Part shown: piece after piece, positions 63,545 through 64,000 of the stretch
Layout: every line of letters begins with the position of its first letter
Numbering within the stretch: the stretch's first letter is position 1
Assembly: GCF_002105195.1 (NCBI RefSeq)
Contig: NZ_MUHU01000036.1
Location: 1-64,000, forward strand
Origin: Derxia lacustris
GTDB lineage: Bacteria > Pseudomonadota > Gammaproteobacteria > Burkholderiales > Burkholderiaceae_E
Direction: 5' to 3'
DNA length: 64,000 nucleotides
Notes under the pieces: generated by a model
Told to the model about the DNA's origin: nothing
What the model saw: the letters and a program-made list of their open reading frames with translations, nothing else
Database searches by the model: none
Made by a program: the position numbers and the translations under genes

Positions 63545-64000
63545 TCACTCGCGGAACGCCCGCCGCATCGCCGCCGTCAGCGGCTCGGAGAAATAGTCGA
63601 AGGCGGTGCGCTCGCGGGTGCGGATGAACACCTCGGCGGCCATGCCGGGCCGCAGCTCGATGTCGTCGGCGGCGAGCTGGGCGCGGTCGAGCTTGATGTG
63701 GCACAGGTAGTAGGGCGCGCCGGTGCGGCGGTCTTCGAGCGCATCGGCCGACACATAGACCACCTCGCCCTCGACCGTGCGCGCGGCGCGCAGCTTGATC
63801 GCGGTCAGCCGCACGTCGGCGCTCTGGCCGGTGCGCAGATGCTGGACCGCATCGACCGGCACCCGCGTCTCCACGATCAGCGGCGCATCGTCGGGCACCA
63901 GATCGAGCACCGGCTCGCGCGGGCCGATCGAGCTGCCCGGCGTGGTCACCTTCAGGTCGGTCACGCGGCCGGCCAGCGGCGCGACGATGAGCTTGTGGTC
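63545..64000 (-). CDS. HlyD-family membrane fusion protein, C-terminal part
   Basis: The reading frame is open to the window edge and ends at 63545. The visible 151 residues begin DHKLIVAPLAGRVTDLKVTT and continue with VLDLVPDDAPLIVETRVPVD, LRTGQSADVRLTAI, GEVVYVSADALEDRRTGAPY and LRPGMAAEVFIRTRERTAFD, the beta-barrel and C-terminal end of type I secretion periplasmic adaptors (HlyD/PrtE). Such proteins link an inner-membrane ABC exporter to TolC. It is on the same strand as the capsule operon, but whether it shares its function cannot be told. Confidence 0.85.
   Translation of the reverse strand, partial: DHKLIVAPLAGRVTDLKVTTPGSSIGPREPVLDLVPDDAPLIVETRVPVDAVQHLRTGQSADVRLTAIKLRAARTVEGEVVYVSADALEDRRTGAPYYLCHIKLDRAQLAADDIELRPGMAAEVFIRTRERTAFDYFSEPLTAAMRRAFRE

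Overview
The window looks like chromosomal DNA of a high-GC betaproteobacterium, most likely of the order Burkholderiales or a close relative. G+C is roughly two thirds by eye. The evidence is gene order: an rpsL-rpsG-fusA-tuf operon; mscL and a Nif3 gene beside petABC-sspA-sspB; ubiE-Tim44-ubiJ-ubiB; hslVU near a cysteine-poor dksA and a COG0523 GTPase; dapF-DUF484-xerC; ftsEX-rpoH; and mlaFEDACB running into murA. Many promoters carry a TAGAAT-type -10 box. No insertion sequence, phage, CRISPR array or rRNA was seen. One tRNA (Thr, anticodon TGT) is present.

Layout. 1-3.5 kb: str operon on the minus strand, entering the 5' end of tuf, with a good promoter. 3.5-10.5 kb: HtrA-type protease, Nif3-like protein, MscL, the cytochrome bc1 operon, SspA/SspB and tRNA-Thr. 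10.5-17.4 kb: ubiX, grxD, outer-membrane phospholipase and the ubiquinone genes ubiB, ubiJ and ubiE. 17.5-20.1 kb: phoB behind a clear Pho box but with no phoR or pst genes, followed by a Cache-HAMP receptor that has no output domain and a small DUF4388-like protein. 20-23.5 kb: hslVU behind a sigma-32-like promoter, then a TPR/STAS protein. 23.7-29.3 kb: TonB-dependent receptor, small membrane protein, DksA, COG0523 GTPase (a possible zinc-responsive group) and RlmI. 29.4-35 kb: xerC, DUF484, dapF, rpoH (under a perfect CIRCE operator) and ftsEX. 35-42.5 kb: the Mla lipid-transport operon, an ABC-2 transporter, a BolA-like protein and murA.

42.5-64 kb is an accessory ABC-transporter-dependent capsule locus. 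kpsS lies on the plus strand. Facing it is a tightly packed minus-strand operon: kpsM, kpsT, kpsE, kpsD, wcbI, a beta-propeller/pyruvyltransferase fusion, a glycosyltransferase/pyruvyltransferase fusion, a tandem pyruvyltransferase, two GT4 glycosyltransferases, a lipoprotein FAD oxidoreductase and kpsC. KpsC and KpsS should build the poly-Kdo lipid linker, KpsM/T/E/D should export the chain, and the middle genes should assemble and decorate it. Four pyruvyltransferase-type domains in three large fusion proteins within 7 kb, a KpsT whose Walker A lysine is arginine, and an oxidoreductase translationally coupled to kpsC make this the most novel part of the window. A HlyD-family adaptor gene runs off the right edge.

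Regulation visible in sequence: HrcA/CIRCE on rpoH, a heat-shock promoter on hslVU, a Pho box on phoB, an intrinsic terminator between rpoH and dapF, and paired hairpins between petC and sspA.
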